The notes beneath the pieces were generated by a model. It saw only the letters and a program-made list of their open reading frames with translations, searched no databases and was not told where the DNA came from. From Candidatus Pelagibacter sp. (GTDB lineage Bacteria; Pseudomonadota; Alphaproteobacteria; Pelagibacterales; Pelagibacteraceae), in contig JAOLYI010000001.1 of the NCBI GenBank assembly GCA_028343315.1, positions 1-64,000 of the forward strand: a stretch of DNA of 64,000 bases. Direction: 5' to 3'. Positions within the stretch are counted from its first letter, which is position 1, and each line of letters begins with the position of its first letter. The position numbers and the translations under genes are program-made. Positions 16,343 through 25,671 of the stretch are shown in pieces.

Positions 16343-18325
16343 TTATTCTCTTAATTTATTTTGAATGAAATTTGTTATCTTCTCTTCCGATAGGCCGAAA
16401 TGATTATACACTTCTTTATAAGGCGCGCTTTCTCCAAACTGATCTATACCTACGTTCATTCCTTTATTTTTAATGTATTTTTGCCATGACATGATACTTC
16501 CAGCTTCTAGTGTAACAACTAATGAGTCTTGATCAATAATATCGTTTTGAAAATTCTTTGGCTGTTTATCAAAAAGTTCCATGCATGGCATTGAAACGAC
16601 TTTTGAATGAATATTATTTTCTTTTAATTTCTCTTGAACTTTTAAAGCGAGCTCAACTTCAGTGCCAGACGCAACTATAGTTACATTGCTTTCATGAGAG
16701 GTAATATTTACTACGTATGCTCCTTTTTCACATTTATTTTCCACAGAGTTTTTTGGATTTATATAAGGAACTTTTTGTCTTGATAGTGCAATCACACTTG
16801 GGGTGCCATGGCTTTTTAAAGCTATTTGCCAACATTCTAAAGTTTCATTGATATCTGCAGGTCTAAAAATGTTCAAGTTTGGAATTGCTCTAAGCCCAGT
16901 AAGTTGTTCAATGGGTTGATGAGTTGGACCATCTTCCCCTAAACCAATTGAGTCGTGAGAAAAAATATATATCACTCTGAGACCCATTAATGCTGATAGT
17001 CTAATAGAAGGTTTGCAATAATCAGAAAAAATTAAAAATGTTCCGCCATAAGGTATTAGTCCTCCGTAAAGAGCCATCCCATTCATAACTGCAGCCATGC
17101 CATGTTCTCTTACTCCATAATGAATATAATTACCGTCAAAGTTTTTAGAATTAATAATTTTAGAATTACTCGTTTTTGTATTGTTAGAACCGCTCAAGTC
17201 TGCTGAACCACCAATAAGCTGTGGGAATAAAGCAGAGATACTTCCAATAACCGCCATCGAACATTGTCGAGTTGCTAAGCTTGGCTTTGAATCAAAGTAT
17301 TTTGTTTTTTCTTTCTTAATTAAGCTTTCTAAATTTTCTAAATCAAAATTTAAATAATTTTTCTCTAGATCACTTTTAATTTTAGAATTTTTATTGCTCA
17401 TTGTTTCTTGCCATTTTTTTTCTAACAGCTCACCTTTGTTGCCAATTTTTCTCCATTCGTTTAACACTTCATGAGGAATTTCGAATGGTTTATTATTCCA
17501 TTTAAGTTTTTTTCTGACTAATGCAATTTCTTCATCACCTAAAGGAGAGCCGTGAGAGGAGGCTTTACCAGATTTATTTGGCGATCCAAATCCTATTATG
17601 GTTTTGCAAGATATAAGTGTAGGTTTATTAGATTTTGATGCTTTTATTATTGCTTTAGAAATTTGTTTTTCATTGTGACCATTAATTTCTAAAAAACTCC
17701 AGCCATATGACTCAAATCTTTTTTTATAATTATCTGAAACACTTAAAGAAGTTGAACCGTCAATTGAAATTTTATTATTATCGAAAAAAACAATTAGATT
17801 TTTTAATTTAAGGTGGCCTGCTAAACTCATTGCTTCATGACTAATACCCTCCATTAAATCTCCGTCGCTAGCAATTACGTAAGTTTTATTATTGATTACT
17901 GAAGAGCCAAATTTTTTTCTATAGATTTCTTCAGCTATCGCCATTCCAATAGCATTGCCCAAACCTTGTCCTAATGGACCAGTTGTAGTTTCTATTCCTG
18001 TGCCTTTTTTATATTCAGGATGGCCTGCACAAATAGAGTTTAGTTGTCTAAATTTTTTAATATCTTCAATTGAAATACTTTTATATCCACAAAGATAAAT
18101 TAGAGAGTAAAGTAGCATCGAACCATGCCCTGCTGATAAAATAAATCTATCTCTATTAATCCAATTTGGATTTTTTGGATTAAACCTCAGGTGGTATTTA
18201 AATAAAACGGTCGCTACATCAGCCATACCCATCGGCATGCCCGGATGACCCGAGCTAGCTTTCTGCACAGCGTCAATTGATAAAAATCTAATTGCGTTTG
18301 ATAATTGATTAAATTTTACACTCAC
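16343..18325 (-). CDS. tkt: Transketolase
   Basis: The 660-residue thiamine-diphosphate enzyme has the N-terminal SSGHPGMPMG, HGSMLLYSL, GPLGQGLGNAIGMA and the ThDP motif SDGDLMEGISHEA. The pyrimidine domain has YGVREHGMAAVMNG and EDGPTHQPIEQL, followed by the C-terminal domain. It moves two-carbon units between sugar phosphates. It is the first gene of the minus-strand carbon cluster and is divergent from the plus-strand gene at 18383 with 57 bases between. Confidence 0.96.
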   Translation of the reverse strand: MSVKFNQLSNAIRFLSIDAVQKASSGHPGMPMGMADVATVLFKYHLRFNPKNPNWINRDRFILSAGHGSMLLYSLIYLCGYKSISIEDIKKFRQLNSICAGHPEYKKGTGIETTTGPLGQGLGNAIGMAIAEEIYRKKFGSSVINNKTYVIASDGDLMEGISHEAMSLAGHLKLKNLIVFFDNNKISIDGSTSLSVSDNYKKRFESYGWSFLEINGHNEKQISKAIIKASKSNKPTLISCKTIIGFGSPNKSGKASSHGSPLGDEEIALVRKKLKWNNKPFEIPHEVLNEWRKIGNKGELLEKKWQETMSNKNSKIKSDLEKNYLNFDLENLESLIKKEKTKYFDSKPSLATRQCSMAVIGSISALFPQLIGGSADLSGSNNTKTSNSKIINSKNFDGNYIHYGVREHGMAAVMNGMALYGGLIPYGGTFLIFSDYCKPSIRLSALMGLRVIYIFSHDSIGLGEDGPTHQPIEQLTGLRAIPNLNIFRPADINETLECWQIALKSHGTPSVIALSRQKVPYINPKNSVENKCEKGAYVVNITSHESNVTIVASGTEVELALKVQEKLKENNIHSKVVSMPCMELFDKQPKNFQNDIIDQDSLVVTLEAGSIMSWQKYIKNKGMNVGIDQFGESAPYKEVYNHFGLSEEKITNFIQNKLRE

Positions 18326-18382
18326 TTGTAATTACCTATATAGACTTAAACTCACTATATCAATAATATGCTATAAAACTTT

Positions 18383-18706
18383 ATGAGTAATTTTGAAAAG
18401 AAAGAGCAAAATTTAAACCAGCTTATTGATAAATTAAATTCAATATCTTTAAGTTATTCACAGCCTAGTTATGAACTTGAAAAAATAAAAACTGAAAAAA
18501 ATGAATTGGCAAATAAAAAAAAAGATATTGAAAAACAAAATCAAGAATTAATGAGAGAGCACAAATATCTAAAAGAAAAGATAAAAAAACTCCAAATAGA
18601 GGTAAATAAAAAATCAGAATTAGAGGCAAGGTTTAATCAAGATATCGAGGAATTAAGCCAGGAAACCGAAAGCTTGGTTAATGAAATTGACAAATGGCAA
18701 ATGTAA
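18383..18706 (+). CDS. Small coiled-coil protein of unknown function
   Basis: This 107-residue protein is almost entirely charged and predicted coiled coil (EKIKTEKNELANKKKDIEKQ and onward). No membrane helix or signal peptide is visible. It overlaps the zapA start by 13 bases, so a structural role in division next to ZapA is possible. A short coiled-coil gene in this place occurs in other alphaproteobacteria (DUF4164-like), but that match is only by pattern. Confidence 0.6.
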   Translation: MSNFEKKEQNLNQLIDKLNSISLSYSQPSYELEKIKTEKNELANKKKDIEKQNQELMREHKYLKEKIKKLQIEVNKKSELEARFNQDIEELSQETESLVNEIDKWQM

Positions 18707-19140
18707 ATATTAAATTTAATAACAAAGATTACCTTCTTTCATGTGATGATGGACAAGAAGAATCATTAAAAAAGCTAACTAAATTTTTGGATAAAAAATA
18801 TTCAGAATTAAAAGATAAGCTAGGCAACATTGGAGAGAATAAACTTTTATTAATCACAACCATACAGTTAATTGATGAATATTTTGATTTAAAACATAAG
18901 GTCACTAACCAAAAAAATAAATTAGATGAAATATCTAATAAATTTAAAGAAATAAAATCCTTAGCAATTCAATATAAAGATAACAAAGATATTGAAATAA
19001 AAAAATTAAATGACGAATTAGATGGTTTTAAAAAGACAATCGATGAAAATAATTCTTTATATGAGTCTATGCTTGATAAAACAACTCAATCATTGGAGAA
19101 AATAATTTCTAATACAGAGTCACTGTCTAAAATACAGTAG
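18694..19140 (+). CDS. zapA: Cell division protein ZapA
   Basis: The N-terminal domain (residues 1-60) has VNIKFNNKDYLLSCDDGQEE and LTKFLDKKYSELKDKLG, the ZapA fold. A long coiled coil follows to residue 148, longer than in E. coli ZapA (about 109). It bundles FtsZ filaments at the division site. The 5-FCL gene starts on the next base after its stop. Confidence 0.85.
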   Translation: MANVNIKFNNKDYLLSCDDGQEESLKKLTKFLDKKYSELKDKLGNIGENKLLLITTIQLIDEYFDLKHKVTNQKNKLDEISNKFKEIKSLAIQYKDNKDIEIKKLNDELDGFKKTIDENNSLYESMLDKTTQSLEKIISNTESLSKIQ

Positions 19141-19692
19141 ATGAGTCAAAAAAAAATACTTAGAAAGAAATACTATCATTTAAGAAAAAAAAATTATTAT
19201 GAAATTGATCGAAAATTCTTTTTTCCGCTATTTAGATTAATCAAGACGAATTTTAAAAAAAAAGATTTAAAACTGGCTTTATATTATCCCTCAAATTTTG
19301 AATTAAATGTTCTTAAATTTTTAGAAAATGATTACATTAAAAATAAAAATGTTTTATTGCCAGCAATTGAAAGAAAAAACAACATGAATTTTTATTCATG
19401 GGAAAAAAATCAAGCTTTGATTGTAAATCAATTTGGAATGTTAGAACCCAATAAAACAAAAATAAAAATACCAAACTTAATGTTAATTCCAATTTTAGCT
19501 TTTGATAAACACAAATATAGACTGGGTTATGGTAAAGGATTTTATGATCGATACTTAAAAAAATATCTAAAAAAATTTAAAAATATTGTAACTGTGGGTG
19601 TTGCTTTTTCATTTCAAAAATATCATAAGCTGCCGATTGATAAAAACGATGTTAAGCTAAATTATATTTTAACAGAAAAAGGAATTTATTAA
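19141..19692 (+). CDS. 5-formyltetrahydrofolate cyclo-ligase family protein
   Basis: The 183-residue protein has the ATP-binding C-terminal motif LGYGKGFYDRYL and the N-terminal KKILRKKYYHLRK. It converts 5-formyl-THF to 5,10-methenyl-THF using ATP, returning folate to one-carbon metabolism. It follows zapA directly, as in many Proteobacteria. 6S RNA often lies between these genes but there is no room for it here. Its stop overlaps ymdB by one base. Confidence 0.9.
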   Translation: MSQKKILRKKYYHLRKKNYYEIDRKFFFPLFRLIKTNFKKKDLKLALYYPSNFELNVLKFLENDYIKNKNVLLPAIERKNNMNFYSWEKNQALIVNQFGMLEPNKTKIKIPNLMLIPILAFDKHKYRLGYGKGFYDRYLKKYLKKFKNIVTVGVAFSFQKYHKLPIDKNDVKLNYILTEKGIY

Positions 19693-20498
19693 TGAAAATA
19701 TTAATTTTAGGTGATGTTATGGGATCTTCAGGAAGAGAAGCCATAAATAAAAAACTTCCTAATATAATTAAAAAATACAAAACTGATTTTATTATTGTTA
19801 ATGGTGAAAATGCCGCTGATGACGGAAGGGGAATAACTAAAAATATAGCTGAAGAATTTTTTGCAAAGGGTATTGATGTAATCACTTCCGGGAATCATAT
19901 TTGGGATAAAGAAGAAACACCAAACTACATTGACAAAGAAAACAGATTATTAAGACCCTCAAATCTAGCGGAAGGATCTCCTGGAAAAGGATATGAGACA
20001 TATTTTACAAAAGATAAGAAATATAAGATAGGTGTTATTAATCTTATGGGAAACGTTTTTATGAGAAAAACAGAAGATGTGTTTCAAGAAGCAAAAAAAA
20101 TAAGCAAAAAAATGATTTTAAAAAAAGACGTAGATTTTCTCGTGGTTGATTTTCATGGAGAGATAACAAGTGAAAAAATGGCAGCAGGACATTTTTTTGA
20201 CGGTCAAGCGACATGTGTTGTTGGAACTCACACTCATGTACCAACAGCAGATACAAGGATTTTAGATAAAGGCACAGCATATCAGACTGATATTGGAATG
20301 TGTGGTGATTACAATTCTGTTATTGGAATGAACAAAGAAAATTCTATAAAAAAATTTCTCAAGGATAAAGAAGCTGTAAAACATTTTCCTGCAGAAGGAG
20401 AAGGAACTTTATCAGGAGTAATTGTTGAAACAAACATTGAGACGGGTTTAGCCAAAAGTGTTATTCGTTTAATTGATGGAGGGAGTTTAGTTAAGTAA
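19692..20498 (+). CDS. ymdB: YmdB-family metallophosphoesterase
   Basis: The 268-residue protein has the TIGR00282 pattern: LGDVMGSSGR (7-16, D8 metal ligand), NGENAADDGRGIT (37-49), SGNHIWD (66-72), DFHGEITSEK and GTHTHVPTADT. The family hydrolyses cyclic nucleotides such as 2',3'-cAMP in characterised members. The cellular role in Proteobacteria is not settled. It lies between the 5-FCL and yebC genes with no spacer to speak of. Confidence 0.9.
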   Translation: MKILILGDVMGSSGREAINKKLPNIIKKYKTDFIIVNGENAADDGRGITKNIAEEFFAKGIDVITSGNHIWDKEETPNYIDKENRLLRPSNLAEGSPGKGYETYFTKDKKYKIGVINLMGNVFMRKTEDVFQEAKKISKKMILKKDVDFLVVDFHGEITSEKMAAGHFFDGQATCVVGTHTHVPTADTRILDKGTAYQTDIGMCGDYNSVIGMNKENSIKKFLKDKEAVKHFPAEGEGTLSGVIVETNIETGLAKSVIRLIDGGSLVK

Positions 20499-20500
20499 TT

Positions 20501-21232
20501 ATGGCAGGACATTCACATTGGGCAGGGATAAAACATAAAAAAGGAAGAGCAGATAAAGAGAGGTCAAAAATATTTTCCAAGCTCTCAAGAGAAATCACAG
20601 TTGCTGCAAAATTAGGAGACAAAGACCCAAATATGAACCCTAGACTGAGAACAGCTATTCAAGCAGCAAAGCAAGCTAATATGCCAAAAGATAATATTTC
20701 AAGAGCAATTAGTAAATCGGAAATGAGCGGTGATAAAAATTATGAAAGTTTAAGATACGAGGGATTTGGACCATCAAATGTTGCTTTAATAATTGAAACT
20801 TTAACTGACAATAAAAATAGATCAGCATCAAGCATAAGAACTGTGTTGCAAAAAAATGGTGGAAGGTTAGGAGAGTCCGGTTCATCAACTCATATGTTTT
20901 CAAATTGCGGCATAATTCATATAGATAAAAAAAAAATTAAAGAAGATGAAATATTTGAAATTGCAATTAATGCAGGTGCAAAAGATTGTGTAAGTTTAGA
21001 CGAAATTTATGAAATAATAACTGAAAAAGAAGATTTTTATAAAATCAAAACTGAATTAGAAAAAAAGATTGAAACTTTTAATTATTCATCAATAGAATGG
21101 AGACCTTTAAATTACATCGATTTGGGTAAAAATCAAAGCGATCAAATTATTGAAGTTTTAACAGCATTAGAGGAATTAGATGATGTTCAAAATATATTTA
21201 CTAATGCTAATTTGAAAAATTTACAATTATGA
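20501..21232 (+). CDS. yebC: YebC/PmpR-family regulatory protein
   Basis: The 243-residue protein starts MAGHSHWAGIKHKKGRADK, the YebC signature, with RLRTAIQAAKQANMPKDNI and GESGSSTHMF. The family is reported to act as DNA-binding regulators and, more recently, as helpers of translation at difficult sequences. It overlaps the ruvC-like start by four bases (ATGA), the same coupling as yebC-ruvC in other Proteobacteria. Confidence 0.93.
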   Translation: MAGHSHWAGIKHKKGRADKERSKIFSKLSREITVAAKLGDKDPNMNPRLRTAIQAAKQANMPKDNISRAISKSEMSGDKNYESLRYEGFGPSNVALIIETLTDNKNRSASSIRTVLQKNGGRLGESGSSTHMFSNCGIIHIDKKKIKEDEIFEIAINAGAKDCVSLDEIYEIITEKEDFYKIKTELEKKIETFNYSSIEWRPLNYIDLGKNQSDQIIEVLTALEELDDVQNIFTNANLKNLQL

Positions 21233-21720
21233 AAATTATTGGAATAGACCCAGGTTTGAGTGGAGCAATTGCTGTATTAGAACAAAATAAAGTTTTAAAT
21301 ATATTTGATATGCCAGTAATGTCCGAGGGAAAAAAAAATAAAAGACAGTTAAATAGCGCGCTTCTTGTTAGTTTAATTAAAGAAAACATCAATTTAAACG
21401 AGGAAGTGTCTGTTGTTGTTGAACAGGTTAATGCAATGCCTGGCCAAGGTGTTACTAGCATGTTTAATTTTGGTCAAACTTTCGGTGCCATTAAAGGAGT
21501 TTGTGCAGCTCTAGAGCTGCCAATTTTCTTTGTTAGGCCTTCAAAATGGAAAAAACACTTTGAATTAATCAACTCCTCGAAGGACTCGAGCAGAACAAAA
21601 GCTATAGAAATGTACCCAAAACTCTCAAATCAGCTTTCAAAAAAAAAAGATGTCAATAAATCTGACGCAATTTTGATTGCCAGATTTTTTAGTGAAACAA
21701 GATCATCCGAAGAAAATTAA
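21229..21720 (+). CDS. ruvC: RuvC-like Holliday-junction resolvase of phage/plasmid type
   Basis: The 163-residue RNase H-fold protein has catalytic D7 in IGIDPGLSGA, E65 in VVVEQVNAMPGQG, and C-terminal D141 and D146 (KSDAILIAR). The motif AMPGQGVTSMFNFGQTFG is that of RuvC relatives common in phages and mobile elements rather than of classical RuvC. The site between yebC and tolQ is where ruvC, ruvA and ruvB usually lie, but ruvA, ruvB and ybgC are missing. It probably resolves four-way junctions. It may be a replacement of the original ruvC; function is inferred. Confidence 0.8.
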   Translation: MKIIGIDPGLSGAIAVLEQNKVLNIFDMPVMSEGKKNKRQLNSALLVSLIKENINLNEEVSVVVEQVNAMPGQGVTSMFNFGQTFGAIKGVCAALELPIFFVRPSKWKKHFELINSSKDSSRTKAIEMYPKLSNQLSKKKDVNKSDAILIARFFSETRSSEEN

Positions 21721-21777
21721 ACCCAAATTCATTATTAACGCCAAATTCATGACACATTCTAAAAGTAATCAAGTTCA

Positions 21778-22458
21778 ATGGAACAAGATATAGCAGCTCA
21801 AGTTGTTGGATTAGGTGGAGCAACCGACTTTTCTTTATGGAAACTTTTTTTAAGGGCTGATTTTGTAGTTAAGTTTGTAATTATCTTATTAATAGCATGT
21901 TCAATTTTTTCATGGGCATTAATTTTTGATAAAATTAAATTATTTAAAAATATTAATAACTCAATTGAAGATTTTGAAAAAAAATTTTGGAAAGCAAAAT
22001 CTGCAGAAAGCTTTAATAATAGCTTACCCGCAAATTCAAACGATCCAGCGATACTTATTTTTAAATCTGCAATGGCTGAATTAGTCAAAACTAAAAGACA
22101 ATCTTCAGCAATTCAAGCGGCAAGGGTAGGCAGAATATTAGAAATCGCTTCAGACACTGAGATGAAAAAAGTAGAAAAAAATTTTACATTTTTAGCAACA
22201 GTGGGTTCTACTGCCCCATTTATTGGACTGTTCGGCACAGTTTGGGGAATCATGAACTCCTTTCAATCAATTGCGATATCTAGAAATACAAGTTTAGCAA
22301 TTGTTGCACCAGGAATAGCAGAAGCATTATTTGCTACAGCACTTGGATTATTAGCAGCAATACCAGCTGTCGTAGCTTATAATAAGTTTAATAATGACTC
22401 CCAAAAATATTTCTCAAGAATAGACAATTTTTCAAAAAGATTTTTATCAATAATTTAA
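21778..22458 (+). CDS. tolQ: Tol-Pal system protein TolQ
   Basis: The 226-residue inner-membrane protein has three helices: one near residues 32-52, and two in the C-terminal half with NFTFLATVGSTAPFIGLFGTVWGIM and APGIAEALFATALGLLAAIPAV, both highly conserved in TolQ/ExbB. With TolR it forms a proton-driven motor that energises TolA for outer membrane constriction. It begins the tol-pal run after a 57-base spacer. Confidence 0.95.
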   Translation: MEQDIAAQVVGLGGATDFSLWKLFLRADFVVKFVIILLIACSIFSWALIFDKIKLFKNINNSIEDFEKKFWKAKSAESFNNSLPANSNDPAILIFKSAMAELVKTKRQSSAIQAARVGRILEIASDTEMKKVEKNFTFLATVGSTAPFIGLFGTVWGIMNSFQSIAISRNTSLAIVAPGIAEALFATALGLLAAIPAVVAYNKFNNDSQKYFSRIDNFSKRFLSII

Positions 22459-22460
22459 CA

Positions 22461-22874
22461 ATGGCTTTTAATTTTAATCGCTCAAGAAAAGAACCAATGA
22501 GCGAGATAAATGTGACACCATTCGTGGATGTAATGTTGGTTCTTCTGATCATTTTTATGGTTACGGCACCTTTATTAACTGTTGGTGTGCAAGTTGATTT
22601 GCCGGAGTCCTCAGCAGACTCGCTTCCTGATGATCAAGAACCTCTAACCTTAAGCATTAATTCAAAAGGTGAAATTTATATTCAAGAGCATAAAGTAACT
22701 TATCAAAAAATGATCCCAAAATTATTGGCTATTGCAAAAAATAGAACCGACACAAGAATATACGTAAGAGGTGATAAAAATATAAACTATGGAAGAGTTT
22801 TAGAGGTTATGGGAACACTATCAGGAGCAGGATTTTCCAAAGTTGCTTTAATTTCCGAGCCATATAAAAATTAG
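22461..22874 (+). CDS. tolR: Tol-Pal system protein TolR
   Basis: The 137-residue protein has a short cytoplasmic N-terminus with MSEINVTPFVDVMLVLLIIF, a single helix whose D23 is the proton-carrying residue, and a periplasmic domain ending RGDKNINYGRVLEVMGTLSGAGFSKVALI. It works with TolQ and TolA. It starts two bases after the tolQ stop. Confidence 0.95.
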   Translation: MAFNFNRSRKEPMSEINVTPFVDVMLVLLIIFMVTAPLLTVGVQVDLPESSADSLPDDQEPLTLSINSKGEIYIQEHKVTYQKMIPKLLAIAKNRTDTRIYVRGDKNINYGRVLEVMGTLSGAGFSKVALISEPYKN

Positions 22875-22882
22875 GATGTTTT

Positions 22883-23692
22883 ATGTTAAGAAGCTTAATT
22901 TATTCAATTACTTTTCATTCAGTATTAGTTCTATTAACTATTTTAAGTTTACCATTTATGTTAAGAGAACCAATTGATCTTCCTCCAATAGTTTCAATGG
23001 AGTTAATTCAAATTACAGATAAAACTAGTATTCCTTACGCTCCAAAAGCTAGAAAAATAATTGAAGAAAAAAAAAAAAAAGAGGTAGAAAGATTGGTATC
23101 TGAGCAGGCTCCTCCAGCTGCTAAAGCAAAAGAAAAACCAGATCGTATTCCACTTCCAAATGAGATGAAAGAAGAAAAACAGATAGTTAAAAAAAAACAA
23201 AATCCCGAAGAAATTAAACCTGAAATTAGACAAGCATCAGAGTTTGAAAAAAAAGAAATAGTAGACACCAATCAAATAGCTGCATTAATTGATAAGGCAA
23301 AAGAGGAAGAAGCAGTTGAACAAAAAAAAACAGATAAAATTACTCAAAGCAGTCAAAAAAATTCATTTGCCACAGGTCTAACACTTTCGCAAGAAGATGC
23401 TTTAAGAGCTCAAATATTTGGTTGTTGGAGTGTGCCGTTAGGGCTACCATATGATGAAGATTTGCTTGTAAGAATTAAATTGCAATTAAAAAAAGATGGA
23501 ACAATTATGAAATCTGAGATTTTAGATCATCAAAGAATGAACAGACCAGGACAGAAATTTTACAAGGTGTTGGCAGAAAGTGCTTTAAGAGCAGTGAGAT
23601 TGTGTCAACCGCTTAAAGTACCTCCAACTGGATATGATAAATGGAAAGATTTACAGTTAAACTTTAATCCAACAGAAATGTTAAAAGGTTAA
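22883..23692 (+). CDS. tolA: TolA-like Tol-Pal protein
   Basis: At 269 residues this is shorter than E. coli TolA. It has an N-terminal membrane anchor (about residues 5-27), a long lysine/glutamate-rich region (about 60-160), and a C-terminal domain where [20 protein letters not shown] and [14 protein letters not shown] fit the TolA domain III pattern with two cysteines. It links the inner-membrane motor to Pal and TolB. The K/E region contains a 14-A run (23067-23080). Position between tolR and tolB supports the call. Confidence 0.88.
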   Translation: MLRSLIYSITFHSVLVLLTILSLPFMLREPIDLPPIVSMELIQITDKTSIPYAPKARKIIEEKKKKEVERLVSEQAPPAAKAKEKPDRIPLPNEMKEEKQIVKKKQNPEEIKPEIRQASEFEKKEIVDTNQIAALIDKAKEEEAVEQKKTDKITQSSQKNSFATGLTLSQEDALRAQIFGCWSVPLGLPYDEDLLVRIKLQLKKDGTIMKSEILDHQRMNRPGQKFYKVLAESALRAVRLCQPLKVPPTGYDKWKDLQLNFNPTEMLKG

Positions 23693-23693
23693 A

Positions 23694-25031
23694 ATGAAAA
23701 AAACTTTCTTAATTTTTATATTAAATATTTTTATAATAAATAATTCTTTTGCTTTAATAGAAATCGATATTACAAGAGGTAATCTAGATCCTTTGCCTAT
23801 AGCAATTTCACCTCTTCATGTTGATATTAAATCTGAAAATTTCGAAGGAATAAAAATTAAAGAACTTGGCAATAATATTTCAACAATAATAGAAAACAAT
23901 TTTAGATCTACTGGATTATTTAATCCACTAAAAAAAGAAGCTTTTGTTCAAAAACCAGATATAGCTCATTTAAAACCAAGATTTGAAGATTGGAGATTGA
24001 TAAAAGCTCAGGCGCTAGTAACTGGAAAAATTTTGGTCAAAGAGGGAAAGTTAAAAATTGAGTTTAGACTTTGGGATTTAGCAGCTGCTAAAGAAATGAC
24101 TGCTTTAGCTTTCACAACTACACCATCAAATTGGAGAAGGGTAGCTCATATTATTTCAGATAAAATTTATGAAAGATTAACTGGAGAAGAAGGTTACTTT
24201 GATACAAGAATAATCTATGTAGCAGAAAGTGGACCTAAAAACCAACGAGTTAAACAATTAGCAATTATGGATCAAGATGGTGCTAATACGAAATATTTGA
24301 CTTTAGGTAATGAATTAGTTTTGACTCCAAGATTTAATCCAACAAATCAAATGGTAACTTACATGTCTTATTTTAGAAATATGCCCAGAGTTTATTTGCT
24401 TGATATTGAAACTGGCACTCAAGAGGTAGTTGGGAATTTTCCTGGTATGACTTTTGCTCCAAGATTTTCACCTGATGGAAAAAAGATTATTATGAGTTTT
24501 GCCAAAGATGGTAACTCAGATATTTATACAATGGATATAGACTCAAGAGTTGTTGAAAGAATAACGGATCACTCATCTATCGATACTTCCCCTTCATTTT
24601 CACCTGATGGAAAATTTATTGCATTCAATTCAGATAGAAGTGGTTTACAACAAATTTATGTTATGCGAAGTGATGGTAGCGGAGTTAAAAGAATTACTTT
24701 TGGAAAAGGTATTTATGGTACACCTGTTTGGTCACCTAGAGGAGATTTAATAGCATTCACAAAAATGCGTAAAGGTAGATTTTATATCGGCGTAATGAGA
24801 ACAGACGGTACTGGCGAGAGATTATTAACAGAAAATTACTATCAAGAAGCACCCTCTTGGTCACCTAATGGAAGAGTTTTAGTTTTTTATAGAGAGACAA
24901 AATCAGGTTCAAAAGGAGAGGGCTTTTCTGCTAAATTATGGTCTATTGATATTACTGGCTATAATGAAAGAAGGCTAAAAACAAGCACTGATGCCTCAGA
25001 CCCATCTTGGTCTTCACTTTTATCAAAATAA
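23694..25031 (+). CDS. tolB: Tol-Pal system beta propeller protein TolB
   Basis: The 445-residue periplasmic protein has a signal peptide of about 20 residues ending NNSFA. An N-terminal domain follows ([23 protein letters not shown]), then a propeller of PD40-type repeats such as [30 protein letters not shown] and [13 protein letters not shown]. It interacts with Pal and TolA. The start is one base after the tolA stop. Confidence 0.96.
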   Translation: MKKTFLIFILNIFIINNSFALIEIDITRGNLDPLPIAISPLHVDIKSENFEGIKIKELGNNISTIIENNFRSTGLFNPLKKEAFVQKPDIAHLKPRFEDWRLIKAQALVTGKILVKEGKLKIEFRLWDLAAAKEMTALAFTTTPSNWRRVAHIISDKIYERLTGEEGYFDTRIIYVAESGPKNQRVKQLAIMDQDGANTKYLTLGNELVLTPRFNPTNQMVTYMSYFRNMPRVYLLDIETGTQEVVGNFPGMTFAPRFSPDGKKIIMSFAKDGNSDIYTMDIDSRVVERITDHSSIDTSPSFSPDGKFIAFNSDRSGLQQIYVMRSDGSGVKRITFGKGIYGTPVWSPRGDLIAFTKMRKGRFYIGVMRTDGTGERLLTENYYQEAPSWSPNGRVLVFYRETKSGSKGEGFSAKLWSIDITGYNERRLKTSTDASDPSWSSLLSK

Positions 25032-25109
25032 AGGAGTATTTTATGTAAAATACACTTGAATAATATTCAATAATTTGAAATAAACCACGTATCAAACCTA
25101 GGGGAAAAA

Positions 25110-25586
25110 ATGATATTTAATAAGAATTTAAAAAACATATTTGTAGTTATCTTTGCTGCTTTAATTTTAAGCGCATGTTCTACAGCAAAAAAATCTGGAA
25201 ACATTGACGGCGACGTATATACAGGAAAAGAGACAGTTAAGTTCTTGGCTTCTGGAGTTCCTGACAGAATATTTTTTGCTACAAATAAATCAACTTTGAC
25301 AACTGCTTCTAGAGCAACTTTAAGAAAACAAGCAACTTATTTAAGAAAGAATAAAAATCTTAATGTTACTATCGAAGGTCATGCAGATGAAAGAGGAACA
25401 AGAGAATATAACTTAGCGTTAGGAGAAAGAAGAGCTAATGCAGCTAAAGATTATTTAATGACTTACGGAATCTCTGGAAAAAGAGTTTCAGTAATAAGCT
25501 ATGGAAAAGAAAAGCCGGTAAACCCAGCGTCTACTCCGTTAGCTTGGTCACAAAACAGAAGATCTGTAACAGTTAAAGTAAACTAA
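25110..25586 (+). CDS. pal: Peptidoglycan-associated lipoprotein Pal
   Basis: The 158-residue lipoprotein has a signal peptide with lipobox LSAC (lipidated C23) and a C-terminal OmpA-like domain that binds peptidoglycan: FFATNKSTLT, VTIEGHADERGTREYNLALG and VISYGKEKP. It anchors the outer membrane to the wall and is pulled by Tol. A 78-base spacer and a purine-rich AGGGGAAAAA precede the start. A strong terminator follows, so this gene ends the tolQRAB-pal unit. Confidence 0.95.
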   Translation: MIFNKNLKNIFVVIFAALILSACSTAKKSGNIDGDVYTGKETVKFLASGVPDRIFFATNKSTLTTASRATLRKQATYLRKNKNLNVTIEGHADERGTREYNLALGERRANAAKDYLMTYGISGKRVSVISYGKEKPVNPASTPLAWSQNRRSVTVKVN

Positions 25587-25607
25587 TTAATACTTTATTT
25601 AATACTT

Positions 25608-25645
25608 AGACCCCTTAATTTTATTTATTAAGGGGTCTTTTTTTT
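25608..25645 (+). terminator. Intrinsic terminator after pal
   Basis: The perfect 11-base stem AGACCCCTTAA / TTAAGGGGTCT (25608-25618 with 25628-25638) with a nine-base loop is followed by an eight-T run. It is one of two clear intrinsic terminators found in the window. Confidence 0.93.
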
Positions 25646-25671
25646 GCCATTTTATCAAATTAGAAAGTCTT

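Noticed and set aside
19085..19145. 6S RNA expected between zapA and the 5-formyl-THF cyclo-ligase gene
   Set aside because: The two genes are directly adjacent with no spacer, so 6S RNA is not here.
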